A stretch of 64,000 nt of DNA. Source: Lentibacillus sp. JNUCC-1 (GTDB taxonomy: Bacteria; Bacillota; Bacilli; Bacillales; Amphibacillaceae). A program made the translations under genes and the position numbers. The number at the start of each line of letters is the position of its first letter. Position 1 is the stretch's first letter. The notes under the pieces are model-generated. The model saw only the letters and a program-made list of their open reading frames with translations. It did no database searches and had not been told where the DNA came from. This document shows, one piece after another, positions 46,872 through 57,510 of this stretch. Location of the stretch: assembly GCF_009741735.1 (NCBI RefSeq), contig NZ_WHOH01000003.1, forward strand, positions 1,178,001 to 1,242,000, given 5' to 3'.

Positions 46872-47444
46872 ATGAGCTTGGAAGAGAGAAAAAAAGCGAA
46901 GCAGAAGAAAAAAAGGAAACGTTTAATCATTCGAAGCGTTATATTAGCTGTGCTTTTGGCAGCAGTTGTCTATGCACTAATCGATAATTTACAAAAAGAT
47001 AAGTCAATTTACAAGGCTGGAGACCAAGCTCCAGACTTTGAACTTATGCAGGTGAATGAGCACAATGAAATGGAAAAAGTCAGATTAAGTGATTTGCAAG
47101 GAAAAGGGGTTATGCTTAATTTCTGGGCAACATTCTGTGACCCATGTAAAGCAGAAATGCCGTATATGCAAAATTTATATCCTGAGTATAAGGATAAAGG
47201 CATTGAAATTGTAGCTGTCAGTCTTGACAACACTGAGCTTCGGATTGATCAGTTCATTGAACAGTATGGCCTCACGTTTCCAATCCCACAGGATAAAAAG
47301 GATACTGTACGGGAGAAATATAAAATCGGCCCAATTCCTACAACATTTTTCATTGACCCTGATGGAGTCATTGTAGAAAAGGTTGAGGGAGCATTAACAC
47401 TGGACAGGCTTGAAGGGCATCTCAAGGACATCATGCCTGAATAA
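46872..47444 (+). CDS. resA: Thiol-disulfide oxidoreductase ResA
   Basis: A membrane-anchored, outward-facing thioredoxin-like protein that reduces the apocytochrome c heme-binding cysteines. A basic N-terminus and one membrane anchor (RSVILAVLLAAVVYALI) precede the thioredoxin domain. The active site is FWATFCDPCKAEMP (CDPC, compared with CEPC in B. subtilis), with the cis-proline segment GPIPTTFFIDPDGVIV. It has 190 residues. It is first gene of resABC. Confidence 0.95.
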   Translation: MSLEERKKAKQKKKRKRLIIRSVILAVLLAAVVYALIDNLQKDKSIYKAGDQAPDFELMQVNEHNEMEKVRLSDLQGKGVMLNFWATFCDPCKAEMPYMQNLYPEYKDKGIEIVAVSLDNTELRIDQFIEQYGLTFPIPQDKKDTVREKYKIGPIPTTFFIDPDGVIVEKVEGALTLDRLEGHLKDIMPE

Positions 47445-47462
47445 AGGGAATGAGGGGTTTTA

Positions 47463-49103
47463 ATGAAACATATCAAATGTGAATGCGGCCACGTTAACCC
47501 GGAAGGCACAGTGCTTTGCGAAGCATGTGGAAAGCCGGTAGAAGGAAATCAGCATATTGATGGAAACGATGAGAAAAAACTGCTCAATATGCGTTATGAA
47601 GGCAGCGCGCGGCGTTCACAAACATATAATAAATCAATTATTGACAAAATATGGAGCTTTTTTTCATCAGTAAAAGTAGGTGTATGGCTGATCGTCCTGG
47701 CATTGATTGCCTCAGCGATTGGCACGATCTACCCGCAGCGGGCATACATACCTCAAGATGCTGTTTCAAGAGATCCAGCCATATTTTATGAAAGTGCCTA
47801 TGGTCTGACTGGAAAAATATTTTACCAACTGGGCTTTCATGAGTTATACAGCTCTTGGTGGTACATGATTCTAATTGCTTTAATCGGTGTATCGCTTGTC
47901 ATTTGCAGCTTGGACCGTTTTTTACCGCTTCACAAAGCATTAAAGAACCAAAAGGCAAAGCGGCATAAAACTTTTTTGGAGCGGCAGCGTCTGTTCAGTC
48001 AAACAGATCATGTGACAGATGAAGAAAAAGAAAAAGTGATTAACGCTCTTAAAAAGCAAAAATATAAGGTTCGGAATGAAGATGGGCATATTCTGGCTGA
48101 AAAAGGCCGTTTTTCAAGATGGGGCCCATATGTGAACCACATCGGCTTAATTATTATCCTTCTTGCCGCCTTGTTGAGAACGACACCATGGATGTATCTG
48201 GACGAATATGTGTGGGTTAGAGAAGGCGAACAGAAAGTTATACCAGGGACAAATCAAGAATTTTACATCGAAAACAAAGAATTTATTTTGGAAACATATG
48301 ACGAAGACGATGAACTTTTCGGAGAAGCCATTAAAAAACAAGGTGTTGTTCCGAGTAACTTCCAAACCAACGCTACAATCTATCGTGCGAAAGGCCAGGA
48401 CGTGTCCGCCGAAGACCAGCAGTTAGAAAAGTATGACGAAGCCGAGATCTATATGAACAACCCTTATAAGTTCGAAGGCTATTCATTGTATCAGGCGGGT
48501 TACCAGTTAAACGAATTCAGCTCTGTCACCTTTGCAGTCGGAAAAAAAGATGAGGGCGACATTGCCGGACAATTTAAAGTAGATCTGAACAAACCCCGAT
48601 CGACCTATGAGCTTGATAACGGGATAGAAGTCGCAATCAGAGATTACTATCCGGATTATTATATGGGTGAAAATGGGCCTAAATCAAGAACAGATGAGAC
48701 AAAAAACCCAGCATTTGTATTTAAAGTGACAGCACCGGATGTTGAGACACCTGAAGTCAGTTTTGTAGGGGATTTTATGGAAAACCCCATCAATTTCGAT
48801 GCAACTGGTGAAAATGAATACGTGGTCGAGCTCGTTGATGCTGAACTTCATAACGTAAGTGGGCTGACTGTGCGCCGTGATTATACGTTGCCGTTTTTTG
48901 GTCTGGGTGCCGCTATTTTTATGATTGGCGTTATTCAAGGCATGTATTGGCAGCACAGACGTATTTGGCTTAATATGAAAGACGATGGTGTTTTGCTTGC
49001 CGCTCACACGAATAAGAACTGGTTTGGACTGAAAAAAGACATAGATAAAGTCATTTCAGATACAGATATCAACAACGTAAATGATCAACAAGAGTTGGAA
49101 TAA
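47463..49103 (+). CDS. resB: Cytochrome c biogenesis protein ResB
   Basis: Together with ResC it forms the system II heme export and attachment complex. The 546-residue protein starts with a cytoplasmic four-Cys zinc-ribbon-like segment (C6xC8...C19xxC22). Membrane segments are near residues 72-92, 138-158 and 225-245, with a large extracytoplasmic domain and a last helix near residue 485. The KVGVWLIVLALIASAIGTIYPQ segment and the His in GPYVNHIGLIIIL are ResB features. It lies 18 bases after resA. Confidence 0.94.
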   Translation: MKHIKCECGHVNPEGTVLCEACGKPVEGNQHIDGNDEKKLLNMRYEGSARRSQTYNKSIIDKIWSFFSSVKVGVWLIVLALIASAIGTIYPQRAYIPQDAVSRDPAIFYESAYGLTGKIFYQLGFHELYSSWWYMILIALIGVSLVICSLDRFLPLHKALKNQKAKRHKTFLERQRLFSQTDHVTDEEKEKVINALKKQKYKVRNEDGHILAEKGRFSRWGPYVNHIGLIIILLAALLRTTPWMYLDEYVWVREGEQKVIPGTNQEFYIENKEFILETYDEDDELFGEAIKKQGVVPSNFQTNATIYRAKGQDVSAEDQQLEKYDEAEIYMNNPYKFEGYSLYQAGYQLNEFSSVTFAVGKKDEGDIAGQFKVDLNKPRSTYELDNGIEVAIRDYYPDYYMGENGPKSRTDETKNPAFVFKVTAPDVETPEVSFVGDFMENPINFDATGENEYVVELVDAELHNVSGLTVRRDYTLPFFGLGAAIFMIGVIQGMYWQHRRIWLNMKDDGVLLAAHTNKNWFGLKKDIDKVISDTDINNVNDQQELE

Positions 49104-49125
49104 TGCTTGCAGAGGAGGATAAGAA

Positions 49126-50310
49126 ATGGATTTACTTAAAATAAGCAGCGCCGCTTTATATACAGCTTTCATTTTGTATTTAGTTGCGACTTTCTTTTTT
49201 GGGGCAACCATACGCGATAAACGAAGTACCAAAAAAGGAAAGGCGGGCACAATAGGCATTGCGCTTACGATAATAGGGGTCATTGCTCAACTCATATACT
49301 TTATCACGAGATGGATCGCCAGTGGACATGCCCCGGTGAGCAACATGTTTGAGTTTGTTACGTTCTTTGGCATGGGGATCGTAATGACCTTCATCGTTTT
49401 GTATTTTATTTATCGGGTTCATGTGCTGGGGTTGTTTGCGCTGCCAATTGCAATGATTTTAATTGCATACGCAAGCATGTTCCCGACAGAAATTGCACCG
49501 CTGGTACCGTCATTAAAAAGTCATTGGCTCTATATCCACGTTACGACTGTATCACTTGGGAGCGCCATTTTGTCAGTCAGTTTCGTATCAGGCCTGATTT
49601 ATTTAATCAGGCAAATTGACCAGAAAGTAACAAGTAAGCACAACATGTTTCTTGAACTGGTCATGTACATTTTGTTCTTGTTCATAGGTTTTATTGCCAT
49701 TTCAACGGTGTTCAATATTGCCGGTTTTGAAGCGACATATGGTTATGAGCATAATGAAAAACCTTATGAATCGGTTTATCATATGCCGCCAATTGCTGGG
49801 CCGCATGACGGTGAAATGCTGACACCAGGTGCTATGGAACCTGTGTTTGAAGCGCCGGCCTGGATGCAAGGTAAAGATGCAGGCCAAAAACTCAACACGA
49901 TTATTTGGTCCTTTATCAGTGGTACAGTCATTTATGGGCTTGTACTCCTGTTCATTCGAAAGCGGGTAGGCGCTGCTCTTCAGCCCCTTCTGCAAAGAAC
50001 AAAGCCGGACTTGCTTGATGAGATTACTTACCGTGCTGTAGCGATTGGATTCCCCGTTTTCACACTCGGGGGACTCATTTTCGCGGCGATATGGGCTCAG
50101 ATTGCTTGGGACCGGTTCTGGGGATGGGATCCTAAAGAAGTGTGGGCTCTCGTAACCTGGTTCTTTTACGCCGCATTTCTTCACCTCAGATTATCAAGAG
50201 GCTGGCATGGTGAAAAATCAGCCTGGCTCGCAGTCGGCGGATTCGGGATCATTATGTTTAACATCATTGTTGTAAACTTGATCTTGGCAGGCTTGCATTC
50301 ATATGCTTAA
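49126..50310 (+). CDS. resC: Cytochrome c biogenesis protein ResC (CcsA)
   Basis: Heme-handling partner of ResB. It is a polytopic membrane protein of 394 residues with the tryptophan-rich [20 protein letters not shown] motif, flanked by conserved histidines in [14 protein letters not shown] and [14 protein letters not shown]. It starts 22 bases after resB behind GAGGAGG. A terminator follows directly, so resD is probably transcribed separately. Confidence 0.95.
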   Translation: MDLLKISSAALYTAFILYLVATFFFGATIRDKRSTKKGKAGTIGIALTIIGVIAQLIYFITRWIASGHAPVSNMFEFVTFFGMGIVMTFIVLYFIYRVHVLGLFALPIAMILIAYASMFPTEIAPLVPSLKSHWLYIHVTTVSLGSAILSVSFVSGLIYLIRQIDQKVTSKHNMFLELVMYILFLFIGFIAISTVFNIAGFEATYGYEHNEKPYESVYHMPPIAGPHDGEMLTPGAMEPVFEAPAWMQGKDAGQKLNTIIWSFISGTVIYGLVLLFIRKRVGAALQPLLQRTKPDLLDEITYRAVAIGFPVFTLGGLIFAAIWAQIAWDRFWGWDPKEVWALVTWFFYAAFLHLRLSRGWHGEKSAWLAVGGFGIIMFNIIVVNLILAGLHSYA

Positions 50311-50315
50311 CTAAC

Positions 50316-50346
50316 AGACAGGATATCACATAGATGTCCTGTCTTT
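50316..50346 (+). terminator. terminator after resC
   Basis: AGACAGGA and TCCTGTCT pair across 13 bases and end in TTTAT, six bases after the resC stop. Confidence 0.7.
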
Positions 50347-50441
50347 ATAATAATAATGTATGCTTTCCTTATACATTTTATGCTTTTTCATTTATAATCT
50401 ATCACAACAACACTTTTAAAAGTGGACCAACAAAAATACTA

Positions 50442-50900
50442 AGTAGACACAAACCGCGAACTAGTGAAAACTTGGATTTACACACAAAAGCTATTGCTGG
50501 AAATGCAAGGAGTATATAAATTAACTTGTGTGATAAGCGTACCGTGATTTCCGCTGCGGGAAGTCGCTTTCCGCGGGCACGGCCTTAGCCTCCTCGAGGA
50601 AAACCACCTCTGCGGGGTCTTCGGACTCGTGCTGTTCCCGCAGGAGTCGACTTCCCTCCGCTCCAATCACTCTATGTTAGTTAGTGGCTTGGACGGTTCT
50701 ACTAACAAAGGAGTTAGAGAATTAACCTCTCATACCTAGCTCGGGGAAAACACGGAGACTCCTGTGGGAGAAAAAGCCTAGATGAGACCCCACAGCGCGC
50801 AGCGCGAGGAGGCTCATCAGCGCCCACTGGACGCGGAGTGTTTTCCCCGAGCGGTTGCCAGGGGCAGTCATTAAAATCTGTCTAGTTACTTCGCAGTTTA
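50442..50900. repeat. Palindromic MITE-like repeat element, copy B (inverted orientation)
   Basis: The ends are AAACCGCGAACTA (50451-50463) and TTCGCAGTTTA (50890-50900), in inverted orientation relative to copies A and C. It contains the same two modules: GAAGTCGCTTTCCGCGG...CTGTTCCCGCAGGAGTCGACTTCC (50561-50655) and GGGGAAAACACGGAGACTCC...GTGTTTTCCCC (50743-50848). It lacks the internal 63-base insert found in A and C. It still has the uncut IS110 target (CCCGCAG-GAGTC, 50636-50647). No credible gene lies within. Confidence 0.85.
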
Positions 50901-50946
50901 TGGATATTTGGTATTGGTTAATGATGAATATAAGGGGGATTGCTGC

Positions 50947-51663
50947 GTGGAGGAAACAAATAAGGTATTGGTAGTAGATGATGAGGATCGGATCAGACGG
51001 CTTATTCGTATGTATCTTGAACGTGAAGAGTTTGAGGTGGAAGAAGCTGAAGATGGCACGGAGGCACTTGAGATGGCAATGAATGATACATACAGTGTTA
51101 TCTTGCTTGATATTATGATGCCTGGTATGAATGGCATTGATGTATGCAAGGAAATCCGAAAAGAGAAAGAAACGCCTATAATTATGCTGACAGCTAAGGG
51201 AGAAGAATCCAATCGTGTGCAAGGGTTTGAAGTCGGTGCAGATGATTACATTGTAAAACCTTTCAGCCCCAGAGAAGTTGTGCTTAGAGTTAAGGCCATT
51301 TTAAGGCGTATGTCTGCATCACAGTTTGAGCAATCTTCATTGCCGCCTAAAGATATCCTTTCTTTTCCGCATTTAACGATTGATCATGATGCACATAGGG
51401 TTACAGCAGATGGGACAGAAGTGGGTTTAACACCAAAAGAATATGAATTGCTGTGTTTTTTGGCTAAGTCCCCTGACAAGGTCTTCCACCGAGAGGATTT
51501 GTTGAAAGAGGTATGGCATTATGAATTCTTCGGCGATCTGCGTACTGTGGACACACATGTCAAAAGATTAAGAGAAAAATTAAGCCAAGTATCCGAACAA
51601 GCTGCTAAGATGATTGTAACGGTGTGGGGCGTCGGCTATAAATTTGAGGTGGATGATAACTGA
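50947..51663 (+). CDS. resD: Response regulator ResD
   Basis: An OmpR-family regulator of aerobic/anaerobic respiration genes. The receiver domain has VDDEDRIRR, the phospho-acceptor Asp in VILLDIMMPGMNG, and the KPFSPRE lysine. The C-terminal winged helix has LTPKEYELLCFLAK and DLRTVDTHVKRLREKL. GTG 50947 with GGGGGA upstream gives about 238 residues; a longer in-frame reading to 50908 runs back toward the repeat and lacks a ribosome-binding site. The stop overlaps the resE start (TGATG). Confidence 0.94.
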   Translation: MEETNKVLVVDDEDRIRRLIRMYLEREEFEVEEAEDGTEALEMAMNDTYSVILLDIMMPGMNGIDVCKEIRKEKETPIIMLTAKGEESNRVQGFEVGADDYIVKPFSPREVVLRVKAILRRMSASQFEQSSLPPKDILSFPHLTIDHDAHRVTADGTEVGLTPKEYELLCFLAKSPDKVFHREDLLKEVWHYEFFGDLRTVDTHVKRLREKLSQVSEQAAKMIVTVWGVGYKFEVDDN

Positions 51664-53420
51664 TGTTTTGGCGCAGTGTGGTTGGCAAACTAGCAATAAC
51701 AATTCTATTGCTAGTTTCTTTTGTATTATTCGTACTCACAATTCTCATGCTTGAGTTTTTTGAGAATTTCCATATTCAAGAAGCTGAAGAAGATATTTTG
51801 GAAACTGCCAATAAAATATCAACGATGGTTAACCAGTATGAACATCGGGAAAATTTAATTGAGACAGTTGATTATATCAAAGATCCCTCAAGCCGTGTGT
51901 TGATTAGGTTCAACGATGAAGAGTATTGGCTGTCTGAAACAAGTGATGACGCTCTTTCTGCTGAAGACTCAACAACATGGATAGGTCATGACCAAGAACT
52001 CAATAATGTCGTAAAGGGAGAAGAAGTCAAAAAGCAAACACTTCTCCCAGGAACATCCACAGAAATAATGGTGGTCGGGACTCCTATTCCAAATGGACAG
52101 GGAGCAGTGTATGTTTATCAATCTCTAGCTGTGATCGACCAAACAAAAGCTGAAACAACAAAAATTATTTTTCTGGCGGCTGGAATCGCGATTATTTTGA
52201 CGACCATTTTCGCTTTCTTTCTGTCTACGAGAATTACCTCTCCGCTCATTAAGATGCGAGAAGCCGCGTTTGATCTGACAAGAGGGGAATTTAATACAAA
52301 GGTCCCCATCTTAACCAATGATGAAATTGGCGGTCTGGCGATGGCATTTAACAGAATGGGGCGTCAGTTAAAGTTTCATATTAATGCACTGCGGCAGGAG
52401 AAAGAGCAAATGTCCAGCATTATCAGTTCAATGGCTGACGGTGTGATGACTTTAAACAGAAATGGCAATATCATTGTCACCAACGCCCCTGCAGAACACT
52501 TTCTGGATAGTTGGTATTTTGATAAAAATGAAGACCAATTTGAAGAAAATCAAATGCTTCCGGAAGAATTAAAGGAATTATTAACAGAGGTTGTCAATAA
52601 AGAAACTGAAGTCATGCAAGAAATCAATTTGCAAGGACGTACATGGGTCATGATCATGACACCTTTATATAACCAAACCTATGTAAGAGGCGCAGTTGCT
52701 GTCATACGCGACATGACTGACGAACGTCGGCTTGATAAATTGCGTAAGGATTTTATTGCCAACGTCTCTCACGAACTGAGAACACCAATAGCGATGATGC
52801 AAGGTTATAGTGAGGCGATAGTGGATGATGTTGCAGAAAGTAAAGAAGATAAAAATGAGCTGGCTGAAATCATTCATGAAGAGTCACTCAGGATGGGCAG
52901 ACTGGTAAATGAACTGCTTGACCTGGCTCGGATGGAAGCAGGCCATATTCAACTGGATAAAGATGAAGTTAATCTTGACAAATTTTTTGAACGGATTATG
53001 AGGAAGTTCAGAGGTTTAGCTGAAGATACTCATATTGATCTGACACAGGAAAAAGATATCCAAACACAAACGGTCATGATGGATGCTGATAAGATGGAGC
53101 AAGTGCTCACCAATTTAATTGATAATGCTATTAGACATACAAGTGAAAATGGAGAAGTCAAAGTCATCGCTTTGAGTCATCAAGATAAATTCACCATTTC
53201 AGTGAAAGATAATGGTTCAGGTATACCAGAGGACGATCTTCCATTTGTATTTGAGCGTTTTTACAAAGCAGATAAAGCCAGAACACGAAACGGCAAGAAA
53301 AAAGGCACTGGTCTTGGACTCTCCATTGCTAAGCACATTGTTGAAGCACACCGGGGATCTATTACAGTCAACAGCAAACTGGGAGAAGGTACTACTTTCA
53401 CCATTAAAATCCCAAATTAG
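51663..53420 (+). CDS. resE: Sensor histidine kinase ResE
   Basis: The kinase partner of ResD, sensing oxygen/nitric oxide status. Membrane segments lie near residues 8-30 and 165-185, with an extracytoplasmic domain between them. A HAMP domain (around 187-240) and a PAS-like domain (about 255-350) follow. The phospho-acceptor His is in FIANVSHELRTPIAMMQGY, the N-box in LTNLIDNAIRHTSENG, and the G boxes in VKDNGSGIPEDD and GTGLGLSIAKH. It has 585 residues. Confidence 0.95.
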   Translation: MFWRSVVGKLAITILLLVSFVLFVLTILMLEFFENFHIQEAEEDILETANKISTMVNQYEHRENLIETVDYIKDPSSRVLIRFNDEEYWLSETSDDALSAEDSTTWIGHDQELNNVVKGEEVKKQTLLPGTSTEIMVVGTPIPNGQGAVYVYQSLAVIDQTKAETTKIIFLAAGIAIILTTIFAFFLSTRITSPLIKMREAAFDLTRGEFNTKVPILTNDEIGGLAMAFNRMGRQLKFHINALRQEKEQMSSIISSMADGVMTLNRNGNIIVTNAPAEHFLDSWYFDKNEDQFEENQMLPEELKELLTEVVNKETEVMQEINLQGRTWVMIMTPLYNQTYVRGAVAVIRDMTDERRLDKLRKDFIANVSHELRTPIAMMQGYSEAIVDDVAESKEDKNELAEIIHEESLRMGRLVNELLDLARMEAGHIQLDKDEVNLDKFFERIMRKFRGLAEDTHIDLTQEKDIQTQTVMMDADKMEQVLTNLIDNAIRHTSENGEVKVIALSHQDKFTISVKDNGSGIPEDDLPFVFERFYKADKARTRNGKKKGTGLGLSIAKHIVEAHRGSITVNSKLGEGTTFTIKIPN

Positions 53421-53570
53421 TTTTAAATAGGATATAATTTATTAAAATTAGAACGCATGTCTTGGATAAGCACAAATCAAATGACATGCGTTTTTTTGAC
53501 TTATTTTGAGAAAACATTTAATCTGTATATGAACAAAAGTATATTATTCTTATTCACATTCTGAATCAAA

Positions 53571-53825
<255 letters not shown>

Positions 53826-53904
53826 CTACTTCATCTATATTGTAAAACCCTCCGAGATAAATGGCAACCTGGCAAATATTCTCATTACAAAGGAATTGGT
53901 TAAA

Positions 53905-54995
53905 ATGCTGCTTGAAGGTATGATCATAGCTTCTAATTTAAAATTCCGAGGAAACCGAACAACATCTGCATGCTACAATATTCTAATCGGTAAAAAATCC
54001 GTCCAAACTCTTCAAGATATACATGTATATGGATTGGGACCGCTTTATGGCGTTTACAAAGCTTTGGCAAGACATCGATTTCAAAGCGTTGTGCAACATC
54101 TCCTTGATGAGAGGTTACTAACCCTCCTAGACTCCAAAACAGTTATGCCAACGAAGAAAGGTGCAACATGGTTAAAAGACCAGAAGTTTGATCTTCATCA
54201 TTTCAATGGAATACATTATCATGCTGTTGAACCTGTATTTATCAGACGACTGCTTCTCCTCATTCAGACGATGACCAACGCTGCAAACAACTATTTTTCT
54301 TTCATACCTATTGAAGATGATCGTTTGATATTGAACTGGGTTAAGAAGATCTATCGGCAAAACAACCATCCTGAAAAAGTGCTTGAGAGACTGTATTATG
54401 AATTATTCTCTCTTCTATCCAACATCCACGAGGAGCAGGCAGAGATGTTTGTGGATCGAATAACGGGGTATCTGCACTACGGAGCAAGCATACGACAGCT
54501 ATCGCAAGCATACAACCTTTCTGTTGATGATGTTCATCTTAAGCTAACTTTGGTCAATCATCGAATGATACAGATGATTAGCGACTCAGATGCCTATCCA
54601 TTTATGCAGAAGGTGTTAACAGGGATTGAACAACCAAGTACAATGAGCCATTCAGCAAGTCAAACCTATGATATGATCAAAAAGAAGTACACGCCCGAAG
54701 AAATTTCTGTAGCCAGGGGACTAAAACTGAATACGGTGTATGATCATATTGTCGAAATCATTTATTTTGACCCCAACATCCCCTCGAACCGTTTGTCCCC
54801 AGTAGGGAGAAAGACAGAATAGCTCAGGCGATTCAGCAAACAACCTCATATCGATTAAAGGACATTAAAGAACAAATGAATGAGGATGTTTCCTATTTTC
54901 AGATACGTTTGGTCATAGCTGCCATGCAGAGAGAAGGTGAATTTGATGCCCTCAAGGGAATTGGAAAAAGAACTGAAACATCATCTCAATTATGA
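53905..54995 (+). CDS. ypbB: YpbB, helix-turn-helix protein linked to recQ (apparent frameshift)
   Basis: A protein of about 363 residues, largely helical, with a C-terminal helix-turn-helix-like segment (YTPEEISVARGLKLNTVYDHI). The frame breaks at the C run 54780-54783: adding one C gives NIPLEPFVPSREKDRIAQAI and extends the protein to 54995, instead of the premature end at 54822. The C-terminal 50 bases overlap recQ. YpbB-type proteins regularly precede recQ and may act with it; the molecular role is not established. Confidence 0.85.
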
Positions 54996-56472
54996 TGCAT
55001 TCAGAACTGGACAGAAGGCGATTATTGAAGATGTTATGGGAGGCCATGATGTTATGGGGGTTTTGCCGACGGGCTCAGGCAAATCATTATGCTATCAATT
55101 GCCAGCTCAACTTTTAAAAGGTTTAACAATTGTTGTAAGCCCGTTAATCTCTCTTATGACAGACCAGGTGAAACAATTAAGAGCGCAGCACTATAAGGGT
55201 TCGATTGCCTTGAATAGCTTTATGAGCCCTAAGGAAAGGCAGGAAGTTCTCCGATCCCTTGGCGCATATAAATTGATCTATATCTCACCCGAACTTTTGC
55301 AGAACCCTGTTATTATGACAGCTTTTAAGCGACAAGAAGTTAGTTTGTTTGTCATTGACGAAGCACATTGCATTTCACAATGGGGACATGAATTCCGGCC
55401 TGACTATATGAGGCTTTCTGAAACGATTGCACATCTTGGCAATCCCCCTGTGATGGCTCTAAGTGCGACTGCAACCCCACAGGTACAAGAGGATATCATA
55501 CGCGTATTGAATCTTCCCAACATCAAACGGCATATACATCCAATGGATCGACAGAATATTATGTTTGCAGTTGAGCAGGTTTTTGACCATAAAGATAAGA
55601 TGTCGCGGTTAAAGGATTTGCTCGAAATGTATCAGGCACCGACATTAATATACTTTTCAAGCCGTCAGCTTACGGAGGAGGTTGCCTTAAATCTTCAAGC
55701 CGCTTTTAAGGATCGCCGCATTGCTTATTATCATGGCGGAATGGAACAGTCTGACAGACTATTAATTCAACAGCAGTTTATGAATGACCAGACAGATGTG
55801 ATTTGTTGTACAAGCGCCTTTGGAATGGGGATTGATAAGAGCGATATTCATCTTATTGTACATTATCATTTTCCAACTCAGCTGGAATCCTATATCCAAG
55901 AGGTAGGCCGAGCCGGCAGAGATGGAAAAGATAGTATGGCCGTTTTGTTGTATGATTCTAAAGATGTGCATCTATCAAAACGGCTGCTGGCGAATGAATT
56001 GCCTGATGAACAGCAACTCGGAAATATAATTAGCATTATTAGAAATCTTAGCACCACAAGCAGAAAACTTCCTTTCGATGAAGAAATGATACTTATGACA
56101 GGCTTAAATGAGATTCAGTGGCGATTTCTGAAACACCAGCTTATGAAACGTGATATAATAACTGAAGATGGTCGTTTTATTCAGTCAGCAGATGATTGGG
56201 TAAAAACAATAGATACCATTCTTTCTCATATCCAACAACGTATGGGCGTCAAAGAACATAAGTTGAAACAAATGGTAGACTGGATGGAAACCACTAATTG
56301 TTTGCGATACGAGTTATATCGTCATTTTCAAGATGGTTATACCAAGAGGACTGTGAACTGCTGTTCAAATTGTGGCCTTCAATGGGATAAGCGCATTATC
56401 AGTGAGAGAAAACGCGAATCAAATGGAGAGAATTGGCATATGAAACTCAGAAAGCGTTTGCTGCAGCAATGA
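54946..56472 (+). CDS. recQ: ATP-dependent DNA helicase RecQ (short type)
   Basis: A 3'-to-5' superfamily 2 helicase. Motifs: Walker A in VLPTGSGKSLCYQLPAQ, VVSPLISLMTDQV, DEAHCISQWGHEFRPDY, SATATPQV, and motif VI EVGRAGRDG. A zinc-binding region with Cys in TNCLRYELYRHF and CCSNCG follows. The protein ends soon after (about 508 residues) without an HRDC domain, as in B. subtilis RecS/RecQ-short. ATG 54946 has GAGAAGG eight bases upstream; GTG 54937 is the alternative. It overlaps ypbB and, by ATGA, ypbD. Confidence 0.93.
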   Translation: MPSRELEKELKHHLNYDAFRTGQKAIIEDVMGGHDVMGVLPTGSGKSLCYQLPAQLLKGLTIVVSPLISLMTDQVKQLRAQHYKGSIALNSFMSPKERQEVLRSLGAYKLIYISPELLQNPVIMTAFKRQEVSLFVIDEAHCISQWGHEFRPDYMRLSETIAHLGNPPVMALSATATPQVQEDIIRVLNLPNIKRHIHPMDRQNIMFAVEQVFDHKDKMSRLKDLLEMYQAPTLIYFSSRQLTEEVALNLQAAFKDRRIAYYHGGMEQSDRLLIQQQFMNDQTDVICCTSAFGMGIDKSDIHLIVHYHFPTQLESYIQEVGRAGRDGKDSMAVLLYDSKDVHLSKRLLANELPDEQQLGNIISIIRNLSTTSRKLPFDEEMILMTGLNEIQWRFLKHQLMKRDIITEDGRFIQSADDWVKTIDTILSHIQQRMGVKEHKLKQMVDWMETTNCLRYELYRHFQDGYTKRTVNCCSNCGLQWDKRIISERKRESNGENWHMKLRKRLLQQ

Positions 56473-57056
56473 AAATGAAATCACAAAGCGATATTATTAA
56501 AACATTGTCAGATCGTCAATTAACCATACAGGTATATATGTCACAAGCACTGATGATGGTTTTCGCTGTTGGGCTGAGTTTATTTTTATTTGATGATCTT
56601 TCTGTTTGGCTCCAGCTGGTTAAATGGGACATCGAAGCCATAAGCTATTATGGCGTGGGTGCCGGGCTTGTGGTTATTTGTGCCGACCTGGTGCTTATGA
56701 AAGTGTTTCCTGAGCGTTTTTTTGATGACGGCGGCATTAACAAGCGTTTGTTTCAAAGCCGCCCATTTGGCGGTATATTTATCTTAGCAGCAGTTGTTGC
56801 CATAGCTGAAGAAATGTTATTTCGTGGCGCTATTCAAACTGTATTTGGATATTTTACGGCAAGTATTTTGTTCACACTCGTACATATTCGTTACTTGAAA
56901 AAACCTGTACTGTTCGTTTCCATTTTATTTGTCAGCTTTTACATTGGCTATATGTACGAAATTACAGGCAATATTCTTGTTACGATAGCTGCACATTTTA
57001 CAGTTGACTTTGTTTTAGGATGTTTGATTCGCTTCCGGATGGGGGGATTTCGATGA
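56469..57056 (+). CDS. ypbD: CPBP-family intramembrane protease YpbD
   Basis: A multipass membrane protein of 195 residues with the CPBP (CAAX-protease-like) motif AIAEEMLFRGAIQTVFGYF and a later LVHIRYL and IAAHFTVDFVLG supplying the other active-site residues. Coupled by ATGA overlaps to recQ and to the next gene. Its substrate is unknown. Confidence 0.87.
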   Translation: MKMKSQSDIIKTLSDRQLTIQVYMSQALMMVFAVGLSLFLFDDLSVWLQLVKWDIEAISYYGVGAGLVVICADLVLMKVFPERFFDDGGINKRLFQSRPFGGIFILAAVVAIAEEMLFRGAIQTVFGYFTASILFTLVHIRYLKKPVLFVSILFVSFYIGYMYEITGNILVTIAAHFTVDFVLGCLIRFRMGGFR

Positions 57057-57430
57057 ATGAAAAAACTGAGCGACAGGATGAGGATCAGGCAGAGGAATTG
57101 CGAAGATTAATAGGAGACGTACAAGCAAATGAATTTCAGGCAGATGAAACTGACCAGAATAAACCAGAACATAATCATTCAAATCCGGATTCTGAAGAAG
57201 AAATTGATATTCTGAATTTACCGCCGCGTAAAATGGTTCATCAGCAGAAAAAGACGCCTGTAAAATTAAAGATCAAACGTCCTTTACTCCGGCTTTTACT
57301 TGTTGTAATTATCCTTATTGTCATATTGGTGTTGGCATGGATGTATTTGGATGGTACAATAATGGCGGCAGGGCCCCAATCAAGTGAAGAGGGTCCGAGT
57401 ATATGGTTGGATACGCATGAATTCTTATGA
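57053..57430 (+). CDS. YpbE-like membrane protein lacking a LysM domain
   Basis: 125 residues: an acidic, Glu/Gln/Asp-rich cytoplasmic part (about residues 1-65), a basic stretch (KKTPVKLKIKRP), one membrane segment (LLRLLLVVIILIVILVLAWMYL) and a short outside tail of about 25 residues. The location after ypbD matches ypbE of B. subtilis, but the C-terminal LysM domain of that protein is absent. The tail could have been cut by one more lost base, but no continuation was found in the other frames before gudB. Confidence 0.65.
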   Translation: MNEKTERQDEDQAEELRRLIGDVQANEFQADETDQNKPEHNHSNPDSEEEIDILNLPPRKMVHQQKKTPVKLKIKRPLLRLLLVVIILIVILVLAWMYLDGTIMAAGPQSSEEGPSIWLDTHEFL

Positions 57431-57510
57431 TTGCATATTTACTATGAACGTGTATACTAAAATTTGAGTATAACTTATAATAATTTTTAGGGATATTGTA
57501 GGAGGTAATC

